Shown piece by piece: positions 9,061-18,689 of a DNA stretch of 64,000 nt. Position numbers and translations under genes: made by a program. Source of the stretch: Nitrospirales bacterium (GTDB lineage: Bacteria > Nitrospirota > Nitrospiria > Nitrospirales > UBA8639); the NCBI GenBank assembly GCA_029261295.1, contig JAJDBP010000002.1, forward strand, positions 452,267 to 516,266, given 5' to 3'. A model generated the notes under the pieces. It had not been told where the DNA came from, made no database searches, and was given only the letters and a program-made list of their open reading frames with translations. Every line of letters begins with the position of its first letter. Within the stretch, counting starts at the first letter, position 1.

Positions 9061-9339
9061 TTAGGCCTTAGCGAGTTTTTTTGATTCGGATAAGGCTTTG
9101 TACACCCCGGTTCGTCGTAATAACGCTCGAACCGAATCGGTGGGTTGCGCGCCTTTTTGGAGCCAAGCGAGGACTCGGTCTTCCTTGAATGTGGCTTTAT
9201 CGCTTTCCTTTAAAGGATCGTAGGTCCCAATGATTTCAAGAAACCTACCGTCTCGCTTCATCTGAGAGTCGGCGGCGACTACTCGATAAAATGGCCGTTT
9301 ATGTCGCCCCATTCGCGTTAAACGTAAATGAACTGCCAC
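9061..9339 (-). CDS. rpsP: 30S ribosomal protein S16
   Basis: 92 residues with GTG start at 9339 and GAGGAG 7-8 nt upstream. The N-terminus AVHLRLTRMGRHKRPFYRVV and FLEIIGTYDPL are unmistakable S16 signatures. It is an assembly protein of the small subunit body. It lies 57 nt downstream of ffh, starting the rpsP-rimM-trmD-rplS block. Confidence 0.97.
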   Translation of the reverse strand: MAVHLRLTRMGRHKRPFYRVVAADSQMKRDGRFLEIIGTYDPLKESDKATFKEDRVLAWLQKGAQPTDSVRALLRRTGVYKALSESKKLAKA

Positions 9340-9396
9340 TGGTATTCTCCTCTAGTAAAAAATGAACACATGAAAAATGCAGGGTCTTTGTCAGCT

Positions 9397-10785
9397 TTAC
9401 CGGGCATGAATAGCACGGATCAGCTTCCCTCGTTTTTTCTTTTTCTTCCCAATGCCTAATTGCCCACCAACCAATGATTTCATCATTCGGCGGGCATCTA
9501 AAAATTGTTTAATTAATCGATTAATCTCAGGAACAGATGTCCCACTACCTTTGGCGATCCGTTTTTTCCGATCCCCATTGAGAACCGTATGATCCCGCCG
9601 TTCTTTTGGAGTCATGGAATCAATAATGGCCACGACCCGCTTCATCTCTTTTTCAGGAACGGCGGCATTGCCGGCACCGGCGGAGCCCATCATATTTTTG
9701 ATTTTTTGACTGCCAGGCAGCATGTCAATAATCTGGTCCAAAGAACCCAGTTTATTCACCTGCTGAATTTGGTCGCGAAAGTCCTCTAAGGTTAGGGTAT
9801 TACTGGAAACCTTTTTTTGCAATGCTTGGGCTTGTTCTTGTGAAAAGTTCTCTTGTGCTTTCTCTATGAGTGTCAGCACATCCCCCATGCCCAATATGCG
9901 AGAGGCCATGCGATCTGGGAAAAAGGGTTCTAGCGCATCAAGCTTTTCGCCTACCCCTAAAAACTTTATGGGTTTGCCGGTTGCAGCCCGAATGGATAGG
10001 ACTGCCCCTCCACGAGCATCTCCCTCGACCTTGGTCAGAATAACGCCAGTAAGCCCTAGAGTTTCATTAAAACGTTCCGCGACGGAAACGGCCTCTTGCC
10101 CAGTCATTGAATCTGCGACCAGCAGCATTTCCTGGGGTTGGACCCCAGTTTGGATATCCACCAACTCCTGCATGAGTTCTTCATCAATGTGCAGGCGACC
10201 TCCAGTATCGAGTAGGACCACATCGTAGCCATGTTCTCTGGCACGAGAGACCCCATCCTTGCAGGTTTGTACAGCTTGGGCGCCGGGTTGGCCTTCGTTG
10301 GTCCCGCGATGAACAGGGATATCCAGATCGGTTCCTAGCGAGGCCAATTGATCTCCTGCGGCTGGGCGTCGCGGATCAGCCGCTACAAGCAGAACACGTT
10401 TTCCGTCGGTTTTAAAATAATTGGCAAGTTTGCCAGTTGTGGTAGTTTTTCCGGATCCTTGAAGGCCCACCATCATAATGATCGTCGGAGGTTGAGAGGA
10501 CAGATGTAGGGCGCTTTGTTCATGCCCGAGTAGGTCACGAAGTTCTTCCCATACGACCTTCACAACCTGGTTTGCTGGGGTCAGGCTTTTTAGGACTTCT
10601 TGCCCGACGGCTTTTTCCCGAACCTTCTCAATAAAGTCTTTGACGATCTTAAAATTGACGTCAGCTTCTAGGAGGGCTAGCCGGACTTCCTTTAACGCAT
10701 CGGTAATATTCTGCTCAGATAACACGGCTTGGCCGCGTAACTGCTTGAAAACACTCTCGATTTTTTCTGTTAATGTCGTAAACAA
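9397..10785 (-). CDS. ffh: Signal recognition particle protein Ffh
   Basis: 462 residues with TTG start at 10785. N domain (MFTTLTEKIESVFKQLRG), G domain with P-loop GLQGSGKTTTTGKLA, DPRRPAAGDQL, LLDTGGRLH and ILTKVEGDARGG, then the methionine-rich M domain with the RNA-binding region KRIAKGSGTSVPEINRLIKQ. A Lys/Arg-rich tail (KKKKKRGKL) ends it. It pairs with 4.5S RNA to deliver nascent membrane proteins to FtsY. It is first in the minus-strand ribosomal/division run and has a good promoter in front. Confidence 0.97.
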   Translation of the reverse strand: MFTTLTEKIESVFKQLRGQAVLSEQNITDALKEVRLALLEADVNFKIVKDFIEKVREKAVGQEVLKSLTPANQVVKVVWEELRDLLGHEQSALHLSSQPPTIIMMVGLQGSGKTTTTGKLANYFKTDGKRVLLVAADPRRPAAGDQLASLGTDLDIPVHRGTNEGQPGAQAVQTCKDGVSRAREHGYDVVLLDTGGRLHIDEELMQELVDIQTGVQPQEMLLVADSMTGQEAVSVAERFNETLGLTGVILTKVEGDARGGAVLSIRAATGKPIKFLGVGEKLDALEPFFPDRMASRILGMGDVLTLIEKAQENFSQEQAQALQKKVSSNTLTLEDFRDQIQQVNKLGSLDQIIDMLPGSQKIKNMMGSAGAGNAAVPEKEMKRVVAIIDSMTPKERRDHTVLNGDRKKRIAKGSGTSVPEINRLIKQFLDARRMMKSLVGGQLGIGKKKKKRGKLIRAIHAR

Positions 10786-10830
10786 GGAAGGCGGTCCTAT
10801 GCTAAAGATGCTATTTTAAGCAAACTCAAG

Positions 10831-10860
10831 ACAATAGAGAAGGCTCTTATCCTCTGTCAA
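10831..10860 (-). promoter_or_regulatory. Sigma70-like promoter for ffh-rpsP operon
   Basis: Read on the minus strand: TTGACA (10855-10860), an 18-nt spacer and TATTGT (10831-10836). This puts a start site roughly 40 nt before the ffh start codon at 10785. The -35 box is a perfect consensus and the -10 matches at four of six. Inferred from sequence only. Confidence 0.5.
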
Positions 10861-11219
10861 GCAAAGAGAAGTGAATATAACGGCCTGAAATAGTAGCGGT
10901 TAGTGGGAAAATACAGTTTTAAGGGATGGTCGTCTAGCAAAAGACCATCTAAGTCTTGGGGAAACGTACGTCGGTGAATCAGATTTCACTTAGGAGAGTG
11001 AATCAGGTAGCTTAGCTTATTGGAATGTAAGGTTATAAGCATTTCAAGCAGGGCGATGATGACTACAGGTAAATTAGCCCTATCGCTAGTTTTTCGTAGG
11101 GGTAGCTCTACTTGTAGTGGAGCGGTATTATTGGTTCTCTCTTCAAGCTCCCCTAACAATCTCTTTGGTGCAGTGGGTTATCTTGTACTTCGAAACACGC
11201 CTCTCTCGCCGAATGACTT
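10861..11219. other. Intergenic region between divergent ffh and the DUF748 gene
   Basis: With the ffh promoter this gap spans about 430 nt. It contains one simple inverted repeat (GATGGTC 10925-10931, GACCATC 10943-10949) and no convincing Shine-Dalgarno before ATG 11220. A 67-codon open frame (11020-11223) overlaps the next start as ATGA but shows no recognisable protein features. Confidence 0.4.
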
Positions 11220-14200
11220 ATGAGAAAAAGTTTTAAAATCCTGCTTATTGTGTGCGTTGGCCTATTCGTCCTTTACACCGGCCTTGGATTTTTGGCTGTC
11301 CCGTGGGCCATCATCAATAAACTTCCTCCGATTCTCACCGAGGAATTAAATCGGCCAGTATCGATTCAAGAGGCAACCTTTAATCCTTTTCTTTTTAAAT
11401 TACAAATTAAGGGTTTGGCAATTGAAGAGTCCGATGGGTCGCCCCTAGGTGGGTTCAATGACCTATTTGTGGACTTTGAAGCGCTGTCTTCCATAAAAAA
11501 CAAGGCGTATACTTTTGCCCAGGTTCGGTTGGGTTTGCCCCATGGGCTAGCGGAAGTGCGACCAGATGGATCATTGAATTGGGCTGACCTGGGAAAGCCC
11601 TCTGATGAAAGAATTCCCCCTCAAGAAGTTGAGCCTTCCGCTCCTAAATCTGAGGAGCCAGCTGGCTTGCCCCCGGTGATTATTCAGGATATCCAGATCG
11701 AACAAGGGATAGTGGAATTTCAAGACAACTCACGACCGACTCCATTTGTCGCTCATATTGTTCCAATTAATCTCAAGTTAGAAAATTTCAGTACGCAAAA
11801 AGGACAAGCTAATCCCTATTCCCTGTCGGCTGAGTTGAGCGATGGAGAACGGATTTCGTGGGAAGGAACGCTAACGTTAGAGCCTTTTGGTTCCAATGGG
11901 CAATTGGCGTTGGATAAGATTCGGTTAGATTCTTTGTGGGCCTATATGCAGCATCAATTTCGATTTCAGATTTCGCAGGGGCTGTTGAACATTAATGGCA
12001 AGTATGAAGTGTTAACGACTTCTGACGGTGTCGACGTTCGAATCAATGGTGGAAACGTCATCGTTCAAGATCTTAAAATTGGTGAAGTCGGGGCATCGGA
12101 TCCGGTCATCACGGTTCCACTCTTTGAAGTGAAGGGTGTCAGTGTTGATGTGGCTAAGCAATCTGTGACGATTCCATCGGTTGCTGTACGAGATGCACAG
12201 TTTGTGGGATGGGTCGATAAAAATGGCACCATGAATTATCAAACGTTGTTTGCGCCGATTGAATCTCCAATAGATTCGTCCGCTTCCGTTCCTCCTCCAG
12301 CAGATGAGGTTGAATCAGGAAAAGTTGAAATGCCGTGGTCTGTGCTTGTCGAAGAATTTGATTGGGAAAACTTCACCATTGATGTAGAAGACCGACAACC
12401 AGAAGAGCCAGCGCGAGTATTAGTGGAAGCGCTTCATTTTCATACATCTCAGGTATCATCGGCGTTGGATAAGCCTCTCCCGGTTGATCTTTCTTTTCAG
12501 TTGAATCAGACGGGGAAAGCCGATCTCAAAGGCACCGTCAACGCAGATCCCTTATCCGTTGAAATGAATGTGGCGCTTACTCATATTGCTCTCAAACCTT
12601 TTGAGCCGTACTTAGCTCCATTTGTGCAATTTGCCATTGGGAGTGGGGCTTTGAGTTTGACTGGTCAAACTCATTACCAAAATGCATCAAAAACCGAGCC
12701 TATGGTGACGTATGCTGGTTCCATTGGTATCTCAAAGTTGGCATTGGTGGATCCCGAAAGTTCGAAACCCTTTCTGCATTGGAAAGATTTTGAGGTCAAC
12801 AGTCTTTCACTCAATGTTGAACCTACAACGGTGAAGATCCAGGAGATTGCGCTCCTTGCCCCAGGGGTCGTATTTTCAATTGCCCCGGATGGGAAATCAA
12901 ATATGGCGCGTCTGTTTGCCCCACCTGGGCAGACAGACGAACCCCCAGGGGAAGATGAAGAATCTACCACCGAAGATAAAGAGCCTCAGGCCAAAGAGAC
13001 ATCGACGCCTCCACTCCCCGTTCAAATAGATACCGTTCGGATTGATAATCTTCAATTCCAGATGGCTGATCGTTCCATTACACCCAATGTGGCGACGAAG
13101 ATCGAGGAATTCTCTGGAACGATCAAGGGCCTGTCTTCCGAACAATTGGCCAAGGCCGATGTGGATCTTGCGGGGAAAGTCGATCGCTACGCGCCCTTTA
13201 AAATTAAGGGCCAAATCAATCCTTTGAGCGAAGATGCCTATACGGATGTGAGCGTAGTGTTTGAGAATCTTAATCTCACCACGATCTCTCCATACTCAGG
13301 AAAATTTGCGGGGTATCCCATTAATAAAGGCAAGTTGTCATTAGATCTCGCGTATAAACTTTCTCAAAAGGAATTGGTTGGGAAAAATAAGGTGTTGATT
13401 GATCAAATGACGATGGGTAGCAAGGTGGAGAGTCCAGACGCCACGTCCTTGCCTATTCCTCTCGCACTGGCTCTTTTGAAGGATCGGAAGGGTCTTATTG
13501 ATATTGACCTTCCCATTAGCGGCAATATCGATGATCCAGAATTTAGTTACGGTGGCATCATTTGGAATGCCTTGCTAAATCTGATTACGAAAATAGCCAC
13601 TTCACCATTTTCGCTTGTTGGTGGATTGGTGGGAGGAGTTCTGGGAGGTGATGCCGATGCGCTTCAATATATCGCGTTCCCGGCCGGAGATAATGAAATG
13701 CCACCTCCCGAGCAGGAAAAGTTAGTTGCTTTAGGAAAGGCCTTATCCGATCGACCAGGATTGAGGCTTGATATTACTGGTGCTGCCGACTCAATTGTCG
13801 ATGGGAAGGCCTTGGCGGAGGCCAAACTTCTCCTTCAGATGAAAAAAGCCAAATTTGTTCAACAGCCAGCTTCTAGCGAGCAAGTGCCTCTCAAAATCGA
13901 TACGTTAGAATTAGCGCAAGAGGAAGAAGCTCAATTTCTTAAACAACTTTTTATAGAAAAATTTGGGGAATCAGCATTATCCAAATCAGCCGAAAAAACG
14001 GAAAATCCGAAAACTGAGAAAGAATCTGGGAGCAAGGCTACGAATATTTTAACTGTTGATGAGATGAAGGAAAAACTTCTAGAAGGCCCTATGGTGAATG
14101 AAGGGGAATTGCGTGTATTAGCGCAACAACGAGCTCAGCACATTCGAGAGTTTTTAATTCAGGAAGGAAAGGTCCCGAGTAATCAGGTTTTTTTAGTTGA

Positions 14201-14267
14201 AGTTGCCTTGAATCCTGTCAGTGAAGAAGGAATGGTTCGCATTCCCTTAGCCCTCAATGCCAATTAA
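11220..14267 (+). CDS. DUF748 / AsmA-like envelope protein
   Basis: 1015 residues. An N-terminal TM (ILLIVCVGLFVLYTGLGFLA) is followed by LPPILTEELNRPVSIQEATF and FNPFLFKLQIKGLAIEE, the opening typical of DUF748/AsmA-like proteins. A long beta-rich periplasmic body then has Pro/Glu/Ala/Ser-rich linkers near residues 125-150, 345-365 and 570-600. A Gly-rich hydrophobic patch (SPFSLVGGLVGGVLGG) near residue 800 precedes a C-terminal OmpA-like segment (LGKALSDRPGLRLDITGAAD). Relatives (YdbH, TamB, AsmA) form long grooves thought to move lipids between inner and outer membranes; that role is inference here. No operon partner is obvious. Confidence 0.8.
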   Translation: MRKSFKILLIVCVGLFVLYTGLGFLAVPWAIINKLPPILTEELNRPVSIQEATFNPFLFKLQIKGLAIEESDGSPLGGFNDLFVDFEALSSIKNKAYTFAQVRLGLPHGLAEVRPDGSLNWADLGKPSDERIPPQEVEPSAPKSEEPAGLPPVIIQDIQIEQGIVEFQDNSRPTPFVAHIVPINLKLENFSTQKGQANPYSLSAELSDGERISWEGTLTLEPFGSNGQLALDKIRLDSLWAYMQHQFRFQISQGLLNINGKYEVLTTSDGVDVRINGGNVIVQDLKIGEVGASDPVITVPLFEVKGVSVDVAKQSVTIPSVAVRDAQFVGWVDKNGTMNYQTLFAPIESPIDSSASVPPPADEVESGKVEMPWSVLVEEFDWENFTIDVEDRQPEEPARVLVEALHFHTSQVSSALDKPLPVDLSFQLNQTGKADLKGTVNADPLSVEMNVALTHIALKPFEPYLAPFVQFAIGSGALSLTGQTHYQNASKTEPMVTYAGSIGISKLALVDPESSKPFLHWKDFEVNSLSLNVEPTTVKIQEIALLAPGVVFSIAPDGKSNMARLFAPPGQTDEPPGEDEESTTEDKEPQAKETSTPPLPVQIDTVRIDNLQFQMADRSITPNVATKIEEFSGTIKGLSSEQLAKADVDLAGKVDRYAPFKIKGQINPLSEDAYTDVSVVFENLNLTTISPYSGKFAGYPINKGKLSLDLAYKLSQKELVGKNKVLIDQMTMGSKVESPDATSLPIPLALALLKDRKGLIDIDLPISGNIDDPEFSYGGIIWNALLNLITKIATSPFSLVGGLVGGVLGGDADALQYIAFPAGDNEMPPPEQEKLVALGKALSDRPGLRLDITGAADSIVDGKALAEAKLLLQMKKAKFVQQPASSEQVPLKIDTLELAQEEEAQFLKQLFIEKFGESALSKSAEKTENPKTEKESGSKATNILTVDEMKEKLLEGPMVNEGELRVLAQQRAQHIREFLIQEGKVPSNQVFLVEVALNPVSEEGMVRIPLALNAN

Positions 14268-14315
14268 GTTTTTTTAGTTAGACCATTAGACTGTGCTTTT
14301 TCCTCATCCCTTTGT

Positions 14316-15119
14316 ATGTCCTTAGGAATCTTTCTTCCCCCCTTCCTGTATATTTACCTCATATCCTTAAGTCTTTTCTTTTCCCTTTTGTGGGTTCTCC
14401 ATATTCGAGTTCGAAATGCCTCGTTAGCTGATGTCGGGTTTTGCTTGGCCTTTGCAATAGTGGTCCTCATTTGTGCGATCTCTAGTGCGGGAGACCTTTC
14501 TCGTAAGATGTTGATTGCTGGGATGGGATTAGTATACGCCGGACGTCTCGGATACCATTTGTTTCTCCATCGGGTTTGGAACCAGCCAGAGGACGCTCGC
14601 TATCAAAGAATCCGCTCTGTACTTGGCCGTTGGGAATCCATCGGGATTTTTGGGTATTTTCAGTTACAAGGTCCAGCCTCTCTTTTATTTGCCGGGCTGT
14701 TATGTTGGGTGATGAATCATCCAGCAGATGGCATTCGATGGTGGGACGGTCTTGGAGTCATCATATTTCTTATTGCCATAATAGGTGAGGTATGGGCTGA
14801 TCGTCAGTTAGAGTTGTTTAGGGAGAATCCAGCCAATAAAGGAAAAACCTTGCAAACGGGTTTGTGGCACTATTCCCGGCATCCAAATTACTTTTTTGAA
14901 AGTTTGCATTGGTGCGCCTATGTTCCATTGGCTGTTGGTCTCCCTTGGGCATGGGTGTCGATTGTCTGGCCTTTGTTGATGACCATTTCCTTGCTCTGGA
15001 TCACAGGTGTTCCTTGGGCAGAAGCCCAGGCTCTTGCTAGCCGAGGGCAGACCTATCGCGACTATCAACGGACGACCAACCGATTCTTTCCTTGGTTTCC
15101 ACAAACTTCAATCAAATAG
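14316..15119 (+). CDS. DUF1295 membrane protein (steroid 5-alpha-reductase-like fold)
   Basis: 267 residues with about six to seven TM helices. The C-terminal motif QTGLWHYSRHPNYFFESLHW is the conserved cofactor/substrate region of DUF1295 and related isoprenylcysteine methyltransferase/steroid reductase proteins, and DYQRTTNRFFPWFP closes the family alignment. RNPANKGKT-like loop ELFRENPANKGKTLQ precedes it. The actual substrate is unknown; a fatty-acid or quinone-like lipid is a guess. It starts 48 nt after the DUF748 gene and may be cotranscribed. Confidence 0.85.
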   Translation: MSLGIFLPPFLYIYLISLSLFFSLLWVLHIRVRNASLADVGFCLAFAIVVLICAISSAGDLSRKMLIAGMGLVYAGRLGYHLFLHRVWNQPEDARYQRIRSVLGRWESIGIFGYFQLQGPASLLFAGLLCWVMNHPADGIRWWDGLGVIIFLIAIIGEVWADRQLELFRENPANKGKTLQTGLWHYSRHPNYFFESLHWCAYVPLAVGLPWAWVSIVWPLLMTISLLWITGVPWAEAQALASRGQTYRDYQRTTNRFFPWFPQTSIK

Positions 15120-15766
15120 TTGGAGACGTAATTTTGACGTTACCTATTCGGGCACGTTTTCAGACTTTGTTTCAGAGCCGGTGTGGTTCAATGTGGGATA
15201 GTCATAGGCATGCCTAGCCTTTTCATTGGGTGTGCGTTGGGCCGTATGGAAGATGTTCCGCAAGTGCATCATATTGCCATGAATCAGGATGCCAAATTTA
15301 CTCGATACCTTTTATGGCAATCGCTTGAGTCTGCTCAATTTTCATTCTGGTTTTTTTAGGCTCGTCTCTTTCTCTTTATTTCCAACACTGGTTCTTCAAG
15401 TTAGCCCAGGGGCGTTGACTGAAAACCTCTTGAGTTCCTGTTAGTCCTATCACTTGGGAACATAATTGTAATCCCCCTTCGCTATTCATTGGAGAAGAAT
15501 ATTTAGTGTTATAGCAGTTAATTTTTTAACCGAAAGTTTTCTCACCAGCGGCCGATATCTATATTCGGCAATGATTCAACATTACCCATAATCTGTTTCA
15601 GGGCAAACCCATCGTGAGATGGGGACGCAAAATCACCGGTCTGCACCAACATGCAGATAGCGGGATTGCCGGGTTGTGGCTGCTTCGGATATTTAGTCCA
15701 GCCTTTCCCTTCATTCCTTCCGAGTGCTTCTGTTTGCCCACAGCTAACCATTTACGGAGGCCTCGC
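15120..15766. other. 647-nt intergenic region
   Basis: No open frame here has family features. It holds a 12-nt palindrome TAGGCATGCCTA near 15206-15217 and, at its end, the strong Shine-Dalgarno GGAGG (about 15756-15760) of the following metalloprotease gene. A long leader or an eroded gene are both possible; nothing specific supports either. Confidence 0.4.
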
Positions 15767-18550
15767 ATGGATCACGATGATTCTTCAAAGTTTCCCTCGA
15801 CATCCAAGGAAGCATTAACGCCCAGCCGACAAAAAAATCGAGGAAAAACATGGCTTCTGACCATGGGATTGTTGGGTACATTAGCGCAGCCCATATGGGC
15901 TGTGGCAGCACCACCAGAGCATGCCAATGCGGTGTTCATGGATGGGGAAGTGACTATGATTCACATTGATGAAGTGATTCCGGAAAAGTCTCGATTTGCC
16001 TACTTTCTGCATCCCAAGGGTGGGAAGGTTGAGGATGTCGTCGAGATGATTTTTGAAGGAGAACCTCCCAAGCATCTACGTACGGGGAAGAAAGTCAAAA
16101 TTAAGGGACGAAAGGCCAAGGGCAAAGTGTGGGTATCGGAGGTCGCGGCATTAGATGGAGATAGTTCCACCAGTACAACTAGCGGAAACGTCGCTGAGGC
16201 AACAACGGGAGATCGAAAAACGATTACCTTTGTGATTAATATGACGGGGGTGGATTATGGAGCACAGGGGGCCTCACCCTATACGCAAACGCATGTGACC
16301 AATTCAGGAAAAGCCATGCATGATCCTGTCGCGTTTTCGGTGAACAGTGCGTATGAAGAAGCCTCCTTTGGGCAAGTGACGTTTTCAGGAAGTACGGCGA
16401 CAGATGTGTTCTTAGTGTCCGTACCCTATGATCCGGGAGAAGCTTGTGCCTATCGCACAATTGCCACGCAAGCTGATTCGGCTTCACCTGTTAGTGTCAA
16501 TGGCTATCGTCACAAAATGTATGTGGTCCCTCCTAAAGCTATTTCCGGTTGTGGGTGGCTCGCCTTAGGCGAAGTGGGGAGCTATGGGAGTACGTCGACC
16601 AGGAAATCCTGGAGTACGCGGATTGATGCCATCGCCTTCGCTCATGAATTGGGCCACAACATTGGCTGGCATCACGCGGCGACAGATCCAGATAATGATG
16701 GCCTCAAAAATGTGGAGTATGGGGATACATCAGATCTGATGGGCTACTGTTGTTCCAAGCGCAAGCTCAACAGCGTGCACATTGACCAAGTGGGATGGTT
16801 TGATCGAGCGGACTTACAGGACAAATTGGTTGATGTCACAGGGGCAGGGGAATATTCCTTGGCACCTTTAGGAACGGCTCCTGGTCTTTCGAGTGACCCT
16901 CAAATTCTACGGATCACTCCTTCGACCGGACGCCCCTATTACTTATCCTATCGACAACGGATTGGCCTTGATGCAGGTATGTCCTCAACCTATGCGACAG
17001 GGGTGAATATTCATCGAGGTTCTGAAACGGATAATTGGTCTTATTTAGTGAAAGTGCTGAAGAGCGATTTCAGTGATTCGAACCTGTACGAATTTCACGA
17101 TCCAACCAATAATCTGACAATAATGCAGCTAGAAAACAATTCAAATTTTGTCTCTGTCGATATTAGTTTTGGAGGAGAATGCGTAGCTGGTGACACGCAG
17201 GTTGTTTTGTCTCCTAACAGTCAGGAAGTGAATGTTCTGACTCAAACCCCATCTTATGTGATGACCATTACCAATAACGATACGGCCGATTGTGGAGATA
17301 CGGATTATCAGGTTTCTCTTGGAACAGTGAAAGATAGTCTGGGTAATGTTGCTCCAGCCATAACAAGTTCTGTTCAGCAATCAGTGGTGACTGTGGGCCC
17401 TCAAGGCCAAGGTTCAACCACGGTGACCTTAGGATTAGGCGAAGTCGCTAATGGTGCATATACCTTTGGTTTGGATGTGGCCGATCAAAATGTGAATGAA
17501 CCAATGCATTTTAAACAGACTACAGGTTCTTTGAATGTCAATGTGGCGGTTTGTCAGATTGGCACCCCAACGGTTTCAGTCTCGCCCGCTTCTCAGGTCG
17601 TGACAAATGTGAGTCAATTACAACCATATACCGTCACCGTGACGAATACAGATAGTTCGACTTGTCCCTCCAGCAATTGGTCCGTAGGGCTCAATTCTTC
17701 ATTAAGTGGGGCCATCGCCAATCCGGCATTGAATATAGCGCCAGGGGCCTCCGATTCAACCTCAGTAACCATGAATGTGGTAGGAGCGGTTGATGGTGTG
17801 TATCCGATGATATTTGACGTGGTCGATACCGATACTGGGGTTGCAACACATGCTGCCCAAGGTTCGGCATCTTTAGAATTAAGTGTGAATAGTTGTGTGA
17901 TGGGAGCGCCAACAGTTGAACTGAATCCAAGCCAACAATTGGTATCCCAGGTGAGTGACCTTCAAGCCTATATGCTGAAGGTGACGAACAATGATAATGC
18001 GTTTTGTGATGCCAGTTCGTGGTCGGTGGCTGTGGCTTCCGGCTTGGGGAGTACGGTGGAAAATCCTACACTGAATGTGACTCCAGGAAACAGTGTGGTG
18101 ACTACTATCATGATGCAGGTAGTAGGGGTTGCGGATGGGACCTATTCCTTGACGGTGATGGTCGCTGATACTGAGCCCGGACATTCAGGTCAGGCTGGAG
18201 CGTCATTGCAATTGGATGTACAGGCTCCCACAGCACCATCCGGAGTTTCAGCTCAATTGACGGGTAAGCGGCGCAATCAGTCGGTTCAACTCTCGTGGAA
18301 TCAGGCTAGTGATAGCCCAGGTGGGACGGGCGTCGCCTCCTATTCAATTTACAGGAATGGCGAATTGCTCAGTTCGACAAGCAATCTTAATTTCAAAGAT
18401 GCGAATTTTTCAACAACCAATGAAAATGTGTATGAAGTATATGCGGTTGACCAGGTTGGGCATATTTCTTCGACTCCTGGTAGTGTGACCTACTCCTATG
18501 GGGGAGGTAATTCTTCGAAGCCAGGAAATGGGAAAGGACGAAAAAAATAG
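15767..18550 (+). CDS. Secreted metzincin metalloprotease with three tandem repeats and FN3-like domain
   Basis: 927 residues from ATG 15767, chosen over the open frame to 15614 because GGAGG lies 7 nt upstream. After about 35 hydrophilic residues comes a signal-like segment (LLTMGLLGTLAQPIWAVAA). The catalytic motif is AFAHELGHNIGWHH: H293, E294, H297 and H303 fit HExxHxxGxxH of metzincins, and SDLMGYCC supplies the Met-turn. Downstream are three repeats of about 110-124 residues (codons from 17180, 17552 and 17894), each with a Cys near its start and another after a TN-D segment, then an FN3-like domain and a basic Gly/Lys tail. It probably cleaves proteins outside the cell; the target is unknown. 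Confidence 0.8.
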   Translation: MDHDDSSKFPSTSKEALTPSRQKNRGKTWLLTMGLLGTLAQPIWAVAAPPEHANAVFMDGEVTMIHIDEVIPEKSRFAYFLHPKGGKVEDVVEMIFEGEPPKHLRTGKKVKIKGRKAKGKVWVSEVAALDGDSSTSTTSGNVAEATTGDRKTITFVINMTGVDYGAQGASPYTQTHVTNSGKAMHDPVAFSVNSAYEEASFGQVTFSGSTATDVFLVSVPYDPGEACAYRTIATQADSASPVSVNGYRHKMYVVPPKAISGCGWLALGEVGSYGSTSTRKSWSTRIDAIAFAHELGHNIGWHHAATDPDNDGLKNVEYGDTSDLMGYCCSKRKLNSVHIDQVGWFDRADLQDKLVDVTGAGEYSLAPLGTAPGLSSDPQILRITPSTGRPYYLSYRQRIGLDAGMSSTYATGVNIHRGSETDNWSYLVKVLKSDFSDSNLYEFHDPTNNLTIMQLENNSNFVSVDISFGGECVAGDTQVVLSPNSQEVNVLTQTPSYVMTITNNDTADCGDTDYQVSLGTVKDSLGNVAPAITSSVQQSVVTVGPQGQGSTTVTLGLGEVANGAYTFGLDVADQNVNEPMHFKQTTGSLNVNVAVCQIGTPTVSVSPASQVVTNVSQLQPYTVTVTNTDSSTCPSSNWSVGLNSSLSGAIANPALNIAPGASDSTSVTMNVVGAVDGVYPMIFDVVDTDTGVATHAAQGSASLELSVNSCVMGAPTVELNPSQQLVSQVSDLQAYMLKVTNNDNAFCDASSWSVAVASGLGSTVENPTLNVTPGNSVVTTIMMQVVGVADGTYSLTVMVADTEPGHSGQAGASLQLDVQAPTAPSGVSAQLTGKRRNQSVQLSWNQASDSPGGTGVASYSIYRNGELLSSTSNLNFKDANFSTTNENVYEVYAVDQVGHISSTPGSVTYSYGGGNSSKPGNGKGRKK
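17180..18223 (+). repeat. Three in-frame tandem protein-domain repeats
   Basis: Within the metzincin gene, three diverged units begin at about 17180, 17552 and 17894 (372, 342 and 330 nt). Shared features are a start Cys, a V-x-L/V-x-P-x-x-Q stretch, S-x-L-Q-x-Y in units two and three, T-N-x-D followed by a second Cys, and a W-S-V segment in units two and three. They look like immunoglobulin-like beta domains that may be stabilised by one disulfide. Confidence 0.7.
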
Positions 18551-18620
18551 CAGTTGCCTTGAATCTTTCAAGGCTTAGCGAAGGGCATCCCTCACTATCA
18601 TAGCGTGCACCTCCACTGTG

Positions 18621-18650
18621 ACGGGGATCAGATACGTATCTGATCCCCGT
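18621..18650. terminator. Perfect 30-nt palindrome between convergent genes
   Basis: A 15-nt arm beginning ACGGGGATCAGATAC at 18621 is followed immediately by its exact reverse complement to 18650. The plus-strand flank is TATTGTTTAT. Lying between the convergent metzincin and ampG genes, it is probably a bidirectional terminator, though a classical T-run is missing. A perfect centre with no loop would also suit a dimeric protein-binding site. Confidence 0.55.
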
Positions 18651-18689
18651 TATTGTTTATACCCTTTTTCCTCTTTTCGAATAAAACCT

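Noticed and set aside
11020..11223. 67-codon frame overlapping the DUF748 start as ATGA
   Set aside because: Low complexity, no Shine-Dalgarno and no recognisable domain; the overlap alone is not enough.
15542..15751. 69-codon minus-strand frame before the metzincin gene
   Set aside because: No start signal, no family features, and it overlaps the metzincin leader region.
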